Made by a program: the position numbers and the translations under genes. From Cellvibrio fontiphilus_A (GTDB lineage: Bacteria; Pseudomonadota; Gammaproteobacteria; Pseudomonadales; Cellvibrionaceae): a stretch of DNA of 64,000 nt. Under the pieces are notes generated by a model that was given only the letters and a program-made list of their open reading frames with translations, was not told where the DNA came from and made no database searches. This document shows positions 43,578 through 51,793 of the stretch, piece by piece (the first letter of the stretch is position 1; the number at the start of each line of letters is the position of its first letter). Location of the stretch: contig NZ_JBHRTF010000002.1 in NCBI RefSeq assembly GCF_042646205.1, positions 248,001-312,000 of the forward strand, written 5' to 3'.

Positions 43578-45068
43578 ATGGTACAAAAATCCTTACTTAC
43601 CAAATTAATGATCTTTTTATTCCTGGCGATGACTGCCATAGCCCTGCTGGTCGCCTTTGTTAACGACCGCATTGCCGCCAACGACTTGCAACACAAACTG
43701 GAAGCCGAAACCATTGCCATGCAGGAGCTGACCAATAGCTCCATTCTGGAGGCGGTGTTCGCTTATGACTTCCAACAAGTAGAGGCAATCGCCAAATCCT
43801 TGGTTAATACCTCGTTAGTCACCTCCGTCAACGTGGTTGACCACCGCGGTAAATCGCTCGCCAAAGCCAGCGATGACGACAACAGTAAAGATCAAATCGA
43901 GCGCAAGGCCATCCCCATTGTGTACGGTGGCAATACCATCGGCAGCTACGATATTTCATTCAGCACCCAAACCATGAGTGATGCATTGAGCGATCAGCGC
44001 CAAACCAATTTCCTGACCGTACTGGCCCTGCTCGCCGCAAGTTTGCTGACGGTTTATTTCCTGATCCGCAGCATGGTATTGGCACCGGTTGATGAAGTGA
44101 CCCGCTCCCTGTCCAGTATTGCCGATGGTGGCGGCGACCTGACACGCCGCCTGCCAACCCATAGCGGCAATGAGATTGCCGCCCTGGCACACAACTTTAA
44201 CCGTGTGATGGAGCACATCGCCGACATCATCCGCAATGTGGTGCAGGTAAACGACAAGGTGCGCGCCAATGTGAATACCATGAGCCGCGCTACCGAAAGT
44301 ACCGTTAACTCAACCTCTCAACAGCTGCGTGAAATTGAATTGGTGGCCACAGCGGTAGAAGAACTCTCTGCCTCTGCCACCGAAATCGCCCGCCATGCCG
44401 GTGAAACTGCCGAGCGCACCAACGCCACCAGTATTTTGGCGGAAGAGGGCAACACCATCGTTAATCTGTCACTGGAAAATGTAAATCGCCTGACCGGTCA
44501 AATTGAATCCACCGCCCAGAAAATTCAGGTGCTGAAAAACAACTCGGTGAATATCGGCTCGGTAATGGAAGTGATCCGCACCATTGCCGAACAAACCAAC
44601 CTGCTCGCACTGAACGCGGCGATTGAAGCAGCGCGCGCCGGTGAACAGGGCCGAGGTTTTGCGGTAGTGGCAGACGAAGTGCGCTCACTCGCGCAAAAAA
44701 CCCGCTCGTCTACCGAAGAAATTGAATCCATTATTGTGCAGCTGCAACGCGCCGCCGATGAAGCTCACCAAGCCATGCACACCAGCACCACTTCGGCGCG
44801 CGAGACTATCGATATCGCCTCCAAAGTGGGTGAAGCACTGGGTAAAATCCGCGCGAATATCGGCACCATTAACGATATGAACCACCAGATCGCCACAGCA
44901 TCACATCAACAAAGTTCGGTGGCTAATGAGGTGAGTAAAAACATCACCGCTATCCATGGCTTGTCCGAGAACGTGGTGGAGAATGCCCAAGTGGTTAACC
45001 ACAGTGGCAGCCAGTTGATCAACGAAACTGGCGAGCTGAAAAAACAAATCGACAGTTTCAAAGTCTAG
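43578..45068 (+). CDS. Methyl-accepting chemotaxis protein (small periplasmic sensor)
   Basis: The 496-residue chemoreceptor has TM1 (LMIFLFLAMTAIALLVAF), a periplasmic region of about 130 residues that appears to include a compact dCache/PAS-like part (VTSVNVVDHRGKSLAKAS), TM2 (LTVLALLAASLLTVYFLI), HAMP, and a signalling domain with EQTNLLALNAAIEAARAGEQGRGFAVVADEV at the tip and helix. The start is the ATG at 43578 behind a run of six G. It follows ntrC but has its own long upstream region. The ligand is unknown. Confidence 0.92.
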   Translation: MVQKSLLTKLMIFLFLAMTAIALLVAFVNDRIAANDLQHKLEAETIAMQELTNSSILEAVFAYDFQQVEAIAKSLVNTSLVTSVNVVDHRGKSLAKASDDDNSKDQIERKAIPIVYGGNTIGSYDISFSTQTMSDALSDQRQTNFLTVLALLAASLLTVYFLIRSMVLAPVDEVTRSLSSIADGGGDLTRRLPTHSGNEIAALAHNFNRVMEHIADIIRNVVQVNDKVRANVNTMSRATESTVNSTSQQLREIELVATAVEELSASATEIARHAGETAERTNATSILAEEGNTIVNLSLENVNRLTGQIESTAQKIQVLKNNSVNIGSVMEVIRTIAEQTNLLALNAAIEAARAGEQGRGFAVVADEVRSLAQKTRSSTEEIESIIVQLQRAADEAHQAMHTSTTSARETIDIASKVGEALGKIRANIGTINDMNHQIATASHQQSSVANEVSKNITAIHGLSENVVENAQVVNHSGSQLINETGELKKQIDSFKV

Positions 45069-45092
45069 TTTTAACGACTCAACTGCACTATC

Positions 45093-45120
45093 CAAAACGG
45101 CACTTTCGAGTGCCGTTTTG
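45093..45120 (+). terminator. Rho-independent terminator after the second chemoreceptor
   Basis: The perfect 12-base stem CAAAACGGCACT/AGTGCCGTTTTG has a TTCG tetraloop. The terminal TTTT acts as the U-tract. Confidence 0.82.
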
Positions 45121-45205
45121 CATTTGGATATACAGCAAGCAAACTCATGACTGTTATAAGCTAATAAAAAAACAGTATTTTTGAAAACCAAACGCCACTA
45201 CTAAG

Positions 45206-45289
45206 ATGCGCCAGTCAGTCATTACCGCACACAAACACAAACACAAACACAAACACAAACACAAACACAAACACAAACACAAACAATGA
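45206..45289 (+). other. Possible 27-codon leader ORF encoding a His-Lys repeat
   Basis: An ATG at 45206 opens a frame reading MRQSVITA, then nine His-Lys dipeptides, then Gln and TGA. It is produced by the hexamer repeat and ends 13 bases before the yezD-type start codon. Only a weak TAAG precedes it. It could be a translated leader or an accident of the repeat. Confidence 0.22.
45231..45284. repeat. Nine perfect tandem copies of the hexamer ACAAAC
   Basis: The 54-base simple sequence repeat is uninterrupted and lies immediately upstream of the yezD-type gene. Copy-number change would alter spacing between any upstream promoter and the gene, in steps of six bases, without shifting frame. 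Confidence 0.97.
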
Positions 45290-45302
45290 ATGGATATGCA
45301 CC

Positions 45303-45479
45303 ATGGCAAATCTTCAAGCTGAAGGTGAACAACACCTCAGCGAAATAATTGATGAAATAAAAAAACAGTTGGCGCAATTGGAATATGGGTCGCTAGAGAT
45401 ACAAGTTCACAATGGTCAGGTTGTACAAATTGAACGCCGCGAAAAAAGACGCTGGGAAAAAACTCCCAGCGCTCGTTAA
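45303..45479 (+). CDS. yezD: YezD-family small protein (DUF2292)
   Basis: This 58-residue gene is easily missed because of its length. The product starts MANLQAEGEQHLSEIIDEI and carries the family core LEYGSLEIQVHNGQVVQIER followed by REKRRW. YezD/DUF2292 proteins are small proteins found with sulfur-assimilation genes in many bacteria; their biochemical role is not established. Here the next genes are an O-acetylhomoserine sulfhydrylase (106 bases on) and a TauE-type exporter, which fits the family context well. The ribosome site is weak. The hexamer repeat ends 18 bases upstream. Confidence 0.85.
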   Translation: MANLQAEGEQHLSEIIDEIKKQLAQLEYGSLEIQVHNGQVVQIERREKRRWEKTPSAR

Positions 45480-45585
45480 CCTTAGGGCTGTTAATGAATT
45501 TCTTTTTAAAAACACATAAAAATGGTAACTGCAACCAAGTGGTTATTTGTTAAAACGTCGCGATAAAACACGGGAGTTATCTTGT

Positions 45586-46875
45586 ATGTCAGATCAATGG
45601 AAATTTGAAACACAATCCGTCCACGCCGGTTACACGCCAGACCCAACAACAAAATCGGTCGCCGTGCCTATTTACCAAACTGTTGCCTACGCCTTTGATA
45701 GCGCACAACACGGTGCCGATTTATTTGATTTAAAAGTGGCGGGCAATATCTACACCCGGATTATGAACCCCACCAACGACGTGTTGGAAAAACGCGTTGC
45801 CGCGCTGGAAGGCGGCATTGCCGCACTGGCATTGGCATCGGGCCAGGCGGCGGTCACCTATGCGATACAAACCATCGCCGAAGCGGGCGACAATATTGTT
45901 TCCTCCACTGCACTTTATGGCGGCACTTACAATTTATTTGCGCACACACTGCCACAATACGGGATTAGCACCCGTTTTGCAGATCACACTAATCCGGATA
46001 GTTTTGAATCGCTGATTGATGAGCGCACCAAAGCGGTATTTGTGGAGTCACTCGGCAACCCACAGGGTAATGTCACCGATATTGCACGCATCGCCGAAAT
46101 TGCCCATCGCCACGGTGTGCCATTAATTGTGGATAACACCGTTGCAACACCTTATTTGTTGCGCCCTATCGAACACGGTGCCGATATAGTTGTGCATTCA
46201 TTAACAAAATATTTGGGCGGCCACGGCAATAGCATTGGCGGTGCGATTGTGGATTCAGGAAAATTCCCTTGGGCACAACACAAAGCGCGTTTCAAACGCC
46301 TCAATGAACCCGATGTGAGTTATCACGGCGTGGTTTATACCGAGGCCTTGGGCGCTGCGGCCTATATTGGCCGCGCACGCGTAGTGCCACTGCGCAATAC
46401 CGGCGCGGCACTCTCGCCGTTCAATGCTTTTTTAATTTTGCAGGGTATAGAAACACTCGCCTTGCGCATGGATCGCATCAACAGCAACACACAGGCGATT
46501 GCTGAATATTTACAAAAACACAGCAAAGTCAGCTGGGTGAATTATGCGGGCTTGCCCGATAACGTTTATCACCCACTGGCGCAAAAATACCTTGGCGGAA
46601 AAGCCTCCGGCTTGCTCACCTTCGGTTTAAAAGCTGACGATGGCCGCGAAGCCGGCGCACGCTTTTTGGATGCACTGCAACTCTTCACCCGCCTTGTGAA
46701 TATTGGCGATGCAAAATCACTCGCCACCCACCCGGCGTCCACCACCCATCGCCAATTATCGCCAGAGGAATTGAAAAAATCCGGCGTAGGTTTGGACACA
46801 GTGCGGTTATCGGTTGGTATAGAACATATCGATGATTTACTTGCTGACCTGGAGCAAGCGCTGGCAGCGGTGTAA
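45586..46875 (+). CDS. metY: O-acetylhomoserine aminocarboxypropyltransferase (sulfhydrylase)
   Basis: The 429-residue PLP enzyme of the Cys/Met metabolism family forms homocysteine directly from O-acetylhomoserine and sulfide. It shows ETQSVHAGYTPDPTTKSVAVP, YTRIMNPTNDVLEKRVAALEGG, SSTALYGGTYNLF, VDNTVATPYLLRP, and the PLP lysine in HSLTKYLGGHG (Lys208). The closing region has HPASTTHRQL. The length of about 430 residues fits the sulfhydrylase rather than cystathionine synthases (about 390). The ATG at 45586 follows GGGAG. It sits between the yezD-type gene and a TauE-type exporter. Confidence 0.93.
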   Translation: MSDQWKFETQSVHAGYTPDPTTKSVAVPIYQTVAYAFDSAQHGADLFDLKVAGNIYTRIMNPTNDVLEKRVAALEGGIAALALASGQAAVTYAIQTIAEAGDNIVSSTALYGGTYNLFAHTLPQYGISTRFADHTNPDSFESLIDERTKAVFVESLGNPQGNVTDIARIAEIAHRHGVPLIVDNTVATPYLLRPIEHGADIVVHSLTKYLGGHGNSIGGAIVDSGKFPWAQHKARFKRLNEPDVSYHGVVYTEALGAAAYIGRARVVPLRNTGAALSPFNAFLILQGIETLALRMDRINSNTQAIAEYLQKHSKVSWVNYAGLPDNVYHPLAQKYLGGKASGLLTFGLKADDGREAGARFLDALQLFTRLVNIGDAKSLATHPASTTHRQLSPEELKKSGVGLDTVRLSVGIEHIDDLLADLEQALAAV

Positions 46876-47007
46876 TCACCGAGCTGTTAAACAGAAAGTT
46901 ATAAGCACATAAAAACTTAGTATTTCCCTCAAGGATGAGGGCTGGATAGGATGCCGCCACTTAACCAAAAAGCCCCGACGGCCAACCACCAGACAACTGG
47001 AAACTCC

Positions 47008-47973
47008 ATGAAAATCCGCGATCTCGATTACTCCGACAGCCCCGTCAATCAGGAACACCAAGCGCTGGGGCTACCTCCGGTTGAACAAATCCCGCTGCAC
47101 CCGGTGATTCGCGCAGCGGTGGTGTTTGCCTCTTTTACCCTTATCGCTTTGGTCGTGCTCGGGCTGACCCAATTATTTGGCGGCAGCTGGGAGCAGGGCC
47201 TGGGCACCATTGAAACTACCCTGAACGATTCCATGTTTTGGAATGCGTTACTGGTGGGCCTTATTGCGCAAATTATCGATGGCGCCCTGGGCATGGCTTA
47301 CGGTTTAACCTCCACCAGTTTTTTATTGGCCACTGGCGCATCGCCAGCACTCGCGACAGCATCGGTGCATATGGCAGAAGTATTTACCACGGGTATTTCG
47401 GGAATCTCCCACGCCAAATTTGGCAATGTCGATAAAAAATTATTTTTGCGTTTATTAATTCCGGGAATCATTGGCGGTTTACTTGGCGCCGTATTGGTCA
47501 CACAAATTGATGGCGAAATTCTCAAGCCGTTCATCACTGTGTATTTATTGTTGATGGGCGTTTATGTGTTGAGCAAAGCATTTCGCAAACACATTAAAAC
47601 CCGCAGCGGCGAACCCAAACACGTAGCAAAACTGGCACTGCTGGGCGGTTTTGTGGATACCTCGGGCGGCGGCGGTTGGGGCCCGGTAGTTACCACCACA
47701 CTGGTTGGCACTGGTCATGACCCGCGCACCACTATCGGCTCGGTAAATTTTGCCGAATTCTTTTTAACACTCAGCAGCGCCGCATCTTTATTTATTTTGG
47801 TCGATGAAACGATTTGGCATGTAGTGGCCGGGCTGATTATCGGTGGATTATTCGCCGCCCCATTTGCCGCTTACGCGTGCAAAAAGTTTTCAACCAGAAC
47901 CTTGCTGATTCTGGTCGGCTTATTAATCAGCGCCATCTCGCTGTTCAACTTGTACAAAGCCCTGCTTGCGTAA
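47008..47973 (+). CDS. TauE/SafE family exporter of the sulfur group
   Basis: This membrane protein of about 321 residues has a hydrophilic N-terminal segment (about 40 residues) and around eight hydrophobic helices. The two family repeats are seen: AQIIDGALGMAYGLTSTSFLL and LGGFVDTSGGGGWGPVVTTTL. TSUP members of this subtype are repeatedly found beside sulfate and sulfite assimilation genes and are proposed sulfite or sulfonate transporters. It follows metY after about 130 bases on the same strand. The start is uncertain: ATG 47008 has GGA upstream, while ATG 46951 with AGG upstream would add 19 residues. Confidence 0.87.
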   Translation: MKIRDLDYSDSPVNQEHQALGLPPVEQIPLHPVIRAAVVFASFTLIALVVLGLTQLFGGSWEQGLGTIETTLNDSMFWNALLVGLIAQIIDGALGMAYGLTSTSFLLATGASPALATASVHMAEVFTTGISGISHAKFGNVDKKLFLRLLIPGIIGGLLGAVLVTQIDGEILKPFITVYLLLMGVYVLSKAFRKHIKTRSGEPKHVAKLALLGGFVDTSGGGGWGPVVTTTLVGTGHDPRTTIGSVNFAEFFLTLSSAASLFILVDETIWHVVAGLIIGGLFAAPFAAYACKKFSTRTLLILVGLLISAISLFNLYKALLA

Positions 47974-47979
47974 TCGGGT

Positions 47980-49131
47980 TCAATCAGCCTGTTTAAAGGG
48001 CAATAAGGTCGCGGCTTCGGCCGCGTATTGGGTGATGCCCGCTGCTTCCTGTTGTAAAAATTGCGCAATCGCCGCGCGAAAACCCGGCTCGGCTACCCAG
48101 TGGTTGGAGTAGGTAAAACGCGGCGCAAATCCACGCGGGATTTTATGCTCGCCCTGGGCACCACCATCAAATCGCGCCAGTTGTTGGGCGATGGCGTAAT
48201 CAATGCCCTGGTAGTAACAGGTTTCAAAGTGCAGGAACTGGTATTCCTCAAAACAGCCCCAGTAACGCCCATAAAGGCACTGGCTATCGCGCACAAACAG
48301 CGAGGCCGCGATGATGGCCTGCGCTGGATCATCGGCTTTTACGGCACAAATCATCACTAACTGATCGCCCATGGTCGCACCCAGCAGCTGGAAAAAATCG
48401 GCCGACAAATAGCCCTTGTGGCCACTGCGTTTGAGGTAGGTGGTGCGATAGAGTGCATAAAAGGTCTGCCAATCCTCAGGCTCAAGTTGGCGGCCGGTTT
48501 TCACCACAAACGTAAAACCCTGCTCGCTCACCTGCCGGCGCTCCTTGAGGATATTTTTGCGCTTGCGTGAATTCATGCTCGCCGCAAAATCGGCAAAATC
48601 CCGGTAGCCCCTGTTTTCCCAGTGAAACTGACAGCCCAACCGCTGGAGCGCACCCTGCTGATGCAAGCAGTCACTCAGTGTTTTATCGGGGAACAGGCAG
48701 TGCCAGCCCGACCAGCCCTGCGCCAGGCTCTCACGCCCGAGCGCTGCACTGATCTGCGGCAATATATCCGCCATCGCCACGCCCTGCGCCATCAACAAAC
48801 GCGGCCCATAACAAGGGCTGAAGGGTATGGCGCAAATCCACTTGGGATAGTAATCCAACCCATGGCGGCGATAGGCGTCTGCCCAGGCCCAATCAAACAC
48901 ATATTCGCCGTAAGAATGGTGTTTGATGTAGCCGGGCATAACTGCAATCAACTGACCGGCGGCTTCCACCAACAGGTGATAAGGCTGCCAGCCGCTCTGC
49001 CCGGTGGTACAGCCGCTTAGCTCCAGCGCCGCCAGAAACTCATGGCGGATAAAGGGGTAATCGGCCGGGCACAGGGCATTCCAGGCCGCCGGTTCAAGCG
49101 ACAAAATCGAAGAGGTAAAACGAATCTGCAC
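47980..49131 (-). CDS. GNAT-superfamily / DUF482 (FemAB-like) protein
   Basis: This protein of about 383 residues belongs to the DUF482 family, related to FemAB/GNAT acyl transferases. Recognised parts are DYPFIRHEFLAALELSG, SYGEYVFDWAWADAYRRHG, FSPCYGPRLL, SRKRKNILKERRQV and HFETCYYQGIDYAI, with the family's closing HKIPRGFAP. The biochemical role is unknown, though the fold suggests transfer of an acyl or aminoacyl group. I prefer the GTG at 49131, behind TTGGAG; the frame is open to 49236 but that extension is not conserved. It ends six bases from the convergent exporter gene. Confidence 0.85.
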   Translation of the reverse strand: MQIRFTSSILSLEPAAWNALCPADYPFIRHEFLAALELSGCTTGQSGWQPYHLLVEAAGQLIAVMPGYIKHHSYGEYVFDWAWADAYRRHGLDYYPKWICAIPFSPCYGPRLLMAQGVAMADILPQISAALGRESLAQGWSGWHCLFPDKTLSDCLHQQGALQRLGCQFHWENRGYRDFADFAASMNSRKRKNILKERRQVSEQGFTFVVKTGRQLEPEDWQTFYALYRTTYLKRSGHKGYLSADFFQLLGATMGDQLVMICAVKADDPAQAIIAASLFVRDSQCLYGRYWGCFEEYQFLHFETCYYQGIDYAIAQQLARFDGGAQGEHKIPRGFAPRFTYSNHWVAEPGFRAAIAQFLQQEAAGITQYAAEAATLLPFKQAD

Positions 49132-49427
49132 CGCGGTCAATCTCCAAGTAAGAGCTGGTGAACATATCGCTAAAACACAAGCGCCGCAAATCGCCAACCG
49201 CCGCGAGCGCCGCCCGGTAAAGTTAAGCAACCACAAAGGGGCTTGCTGGTCTTTGTAACAGTGAGTGCAGTAGAATCCGCGCTCCCTGGTTACTATTGGT
49301 TTTTCAATGCCTGCTTCAGAACCCGACCCCAGTCAGTTATGGCGGAGTCACCTACTTTTACGCTCGCGGTTATTACGCGCAGATTGTGCCACCGGTTTAT
49401 TTGCCCAGCCGTTAAGGAGACCAGACC

Positions 49428-50999
49428 ATGGAATGGATGGCTGATCCCGGCGCATGGCTCGGGCTACTGACGCTAGTTGTTCTGGAAATCGTGCTGGGGA
49501 TCGACAACCTGATCTTTATTGCGATACTCGCCAACAAACTCCCCCCACACCAGCGCGACAAGGCGCGGGTCATCGGCCTGAGTCTGGCCCTGTTGATGCG
49601 CCTGCTGCTGTTGCTCGGCATCTCCTGGCTGGTAACACTCACCGCGCCGCTGTTCAGCATTTTTGACAAATCCCTGTCCGGGCGCGATTTGATCCTGCTG
49701 CTGGGCGGTATTTTCCTGCTGTTCAAAGCCACGGTGGAAATCCATGAGCGACTGGAGGGCAAAGCGATCAACCCGCGCAAAAGCCAGGTACACGCCGCTT
49801 TTTGGGCCGTGGTGGCGCAGATTATCGTGCTGGATGCCGTCTTTTCGCTGGACGCCGTGATCACCGCCGTGGGCATGGTGGAACATGTGGAAGTGATGAT
49901 GATCGCCGTGATCATCGCCATGATCATTATGATAGTGGCGAGCAAGGCGCTCACCGATTTTGTGAACCGCCACCCCACAGTGGTTATGCTCTGCCTGGGT
50001 TTCCTGTTAATGATTGGTTTTAGCCTGGTCGCCGAGGGCGCAGGTTTCCATATCCCCAAAGGCTACCTCTACGGCGCTATCGCCTTCTCCATTTTGATTG
50101 AGATATTCAACCAACTGGCGCGCTCCAACCGCACTCGTCACTTGATTGGCGAGCGCCCACTGCGCGACCGCACCGCCGAGGCAGTACTCAAGCTGCTGGG
50201 CGGCCGCAGCGATGCCGACGAGGTGGGTGAAGATATTGCCGGCATGACCGCCGCGCGCGGTGAAGATGACGCCTTTGAGCACAGTGAACGCAGCATGATT
50301 CGCAGCGTGTTACAGCTTTCGGATCGCCCGATTCAAACACTGATGACACCGCGCCCGGACATTATCTGGGTGGATACCAGCGCCAGTCCGGCGGAGCTGT
50401 TGGAGACCTTAAAATCCACCCCGCAAACCCGGTTACTGGTCGCACGCGACGAATTGGATAACCTGCTCGGGGTAGTGCAAAGCCGCGACCTGCTCACTGC
50501 CGCGCTGGATAACCAACCGCTGGATTTAGCCAAACTCGCGCTCTCCCCACTCGCCGTACCAGAAGGCACCAGCGCGCTCAAGGTGTTGGAAATGCTGCGT
50601 CAGGAACCGCTACCGCTGGCGATAGTGATCGATGAATACGGCAGCATCAAAGGCTTGGTCACCACCGGCGACCTGCTGGCCGCGATTGCCGGCGAACTGG
50701 CCGATACCAACGACCAACCACTCGCCATCAACCGCGACAACAGCTGGTGGTTTGACGGCAGTATCGCCCTGGAACAGGTAGAGGAATTGCTGCAGATAAA
50801 ACTGGAGCGCGGCGATGGCGATTATTTCACCCTCGCCGGCCTGCTGTTGGAACAGCTGCAGCACGTGCCGGTAATCGATGAATTTATTGCCCTTGCCGGC
50901 TACCAATTCCAAATTAAAAACATGGAGGGCCGCCGCATTTTGCAGGTCTGTGCCACGCCCTTGACCGAGGAAAAAAGCCTCCCGGACAACGGGTTTTAA
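49428..50999 (+). CDS. yoaE: TerC-family membrane protein with CBS pair and CorC/HlyC domain (YoaE/YegH type)
   Basis: The 523-residue protein has an N-terminal TerC-like membrane part (residues 1-240, seven hydrophobic helices, with LEIVLGIDNLIFIAI and DAVFSLDAVITAVGM). A CBS-domain pair (about 300-420, PIQTLMTPRPDIIWVD) and a CorC/HlyC domain (about 435-515, SWWFDGSIALEQVEELL) follow. The acidic residues in the two membrane motifs are typical of metal-handling TerC proteins. Recent work on the family links it to metal export, especially manganese, but for this architecture the substrate is inference. AAGGAG precedes the ATG. Confidence 0.9.
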   Translation: MEWMADPGAWLGLLTLVVLEIVLGIDNLIFIAILANKLPPHQRDKARVIGLSLALLMRLLLLLGISWLVTLTAPLFSIFDKSLSGRDLILLLGGIFLLFKATVEIHERLEGKAINPRKSQVHAAFWAVVAQIIVLDAVFSLDAVITAVGMVEHVEVMMIAVIIAMIIMIVASKALTDFVNRHPTVVMLCLGFLLMIGFSLVAEGAGFHIPKGYLYGAIAFSILIEIFNQLARSNRTRHLIGERPLRDRTAEAVLKLLGGRSDADEVGEDIAGMTAARGEDDAFEHSERSMIRSVLQLSDRPIQTLMTPRPDIIWVDTSASPAELLETLKSTPQTRLLVARDELDNLLGVVQSRDLLTAALDNQPLDLAKLALSPLAVPEGTSALKVLEMLRQEPLPLAIVIDEYGSIKGLVTTGDLLAAIAGELADTNDQPLAINRDNSWWFDGSIALEQVEELLQIKLERGDGDYFTLAGLLLEQLQHVPVIDEFIALAGYQFQIKNMEGRRILQVCATPLTEEKSLPDNGF

Positions 51000-51177
51000 C
51001 CTGGAAATCACTGCGCTGGCACGATGAAACAGATGTCAGTTTCCGAGACCCAGCGCACTGATTCAACCACCCAAGCCATGAATAATGCCGCCACCCAAAG
51101 AGCGCAGTCACTGATTCAGTTGTTATTCATTTGCGCCGACTAGTATCCCCACTTGAAGACCTAACAGGAGAATTTTT

Positions 51178-51741
51178 ATGAAATCATCAATCAAAAAGAT
51201 GGGTATTTTAATCGCAGCCGCCGGCTTATTCGGCAGTGTAAACGCCATGGCGAATTCACCGCTGAGTTACAACTACGGCGCGCTGCAATTTGTTAATCAG
51301 GACGTGGATGACTACGACTGTAATCAAGATGGTTTGCGTGTAAGCGGCAGCCTGGAATTAAACAGCGATTTCTTTGCAGTAGGCTCGTTCAGCGATTTGA
51401 GTGATGGCCGCTGTGGCTCTGATGCACTGAGCATAGGTATTGGCTATCACACCCTGTTTGGCGCCGATTCAAGTCTGTACGGCACTTTGAGTGCAGAAAA
51501 TATCGATGTCGATTATGGCGATAGCGATACCGGTTTGATAGCAGCTGTAGGTTTACGCGGTTTCATCGACCACAAAGTAGAAGCCAAAGTGCAGCTCGCG
51601 CATCACACCGCATTTGATGGCAACACGGTACTGAGCGGCGGCATAGCCTACTGGTTTGCCAACAGATTCGCCGCAACCGCCGATGTAGGTTTGGGCACAG
51701 AATCGTCTGAAATCGGTTTGGGCGTGCGCATGAATTTTTAA
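51178..51741 (+). CDS. Small outer-membrane beta-barrel protein
   Basis: The 187-residue protein has a signal peptide ending near NAMAN and a series of alternating amphipathic beta-strands, finishing with LGVRMNF and a C-terminal Phe, the signature recognised by the Bam complex. Acidic loops (VDDYDCNQDG, VDYGDSDTG) alternate with the strands, and two cysteines may form a loop disulfide. It resembles the YfaZ/OprG-like small barrels in general layout, but I recognise no specific family. The ribosome site AGGAG is strong, and a terminator follows. Confidence 0.82.
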   Translation: MKSSIKKMGILIAAAGLFGSVNAMANSPLSYNYGALQFVNQDVDDYDCNQDGLRVSGSLELNSDFFAVGSFSDLSDGRCGSDALSIGIGYHTLFGADSSLYGTLSAENIDVDYGDSDTGLIAAVGLRGFIDHKVEAKVQLAHHTAFDGNTVLSGGIAYWFANRFAATADVGLGTESSEIGLGVRMNF

Positions 51742-51753
51742 TTATTGCGCAGC

Positions 51754-51785
51754 AAAAAAAACCGGCACAAGTTGCCGGTTTTTTT
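51754..51785. terminator. Bidirectional rho-independent terminator
   Basis: The stem AAAAAACCGGC/GCCGGTTTTTT flanks an eight-base loop. It lies between the barrel gene and the stop of the convergent yheS gene at 51794. Confidence 0.88.
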
Positions 51786-51793
51786 GCGCTGGA

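Noticed and set aside
45231..45284. Hexamer tract considered as a CRISPR array
   Set aside because: It consists of contiguous six-base units without spacers, so it is a simple sequence repeat.
49307..49442. Small plus-strand frame before the TerC-type gene, starting MPASEPDPSQLW
   Set aside because: It runs through the ribosome site into the yoaE start in another frame, has no ribosome site of its own and no known family.
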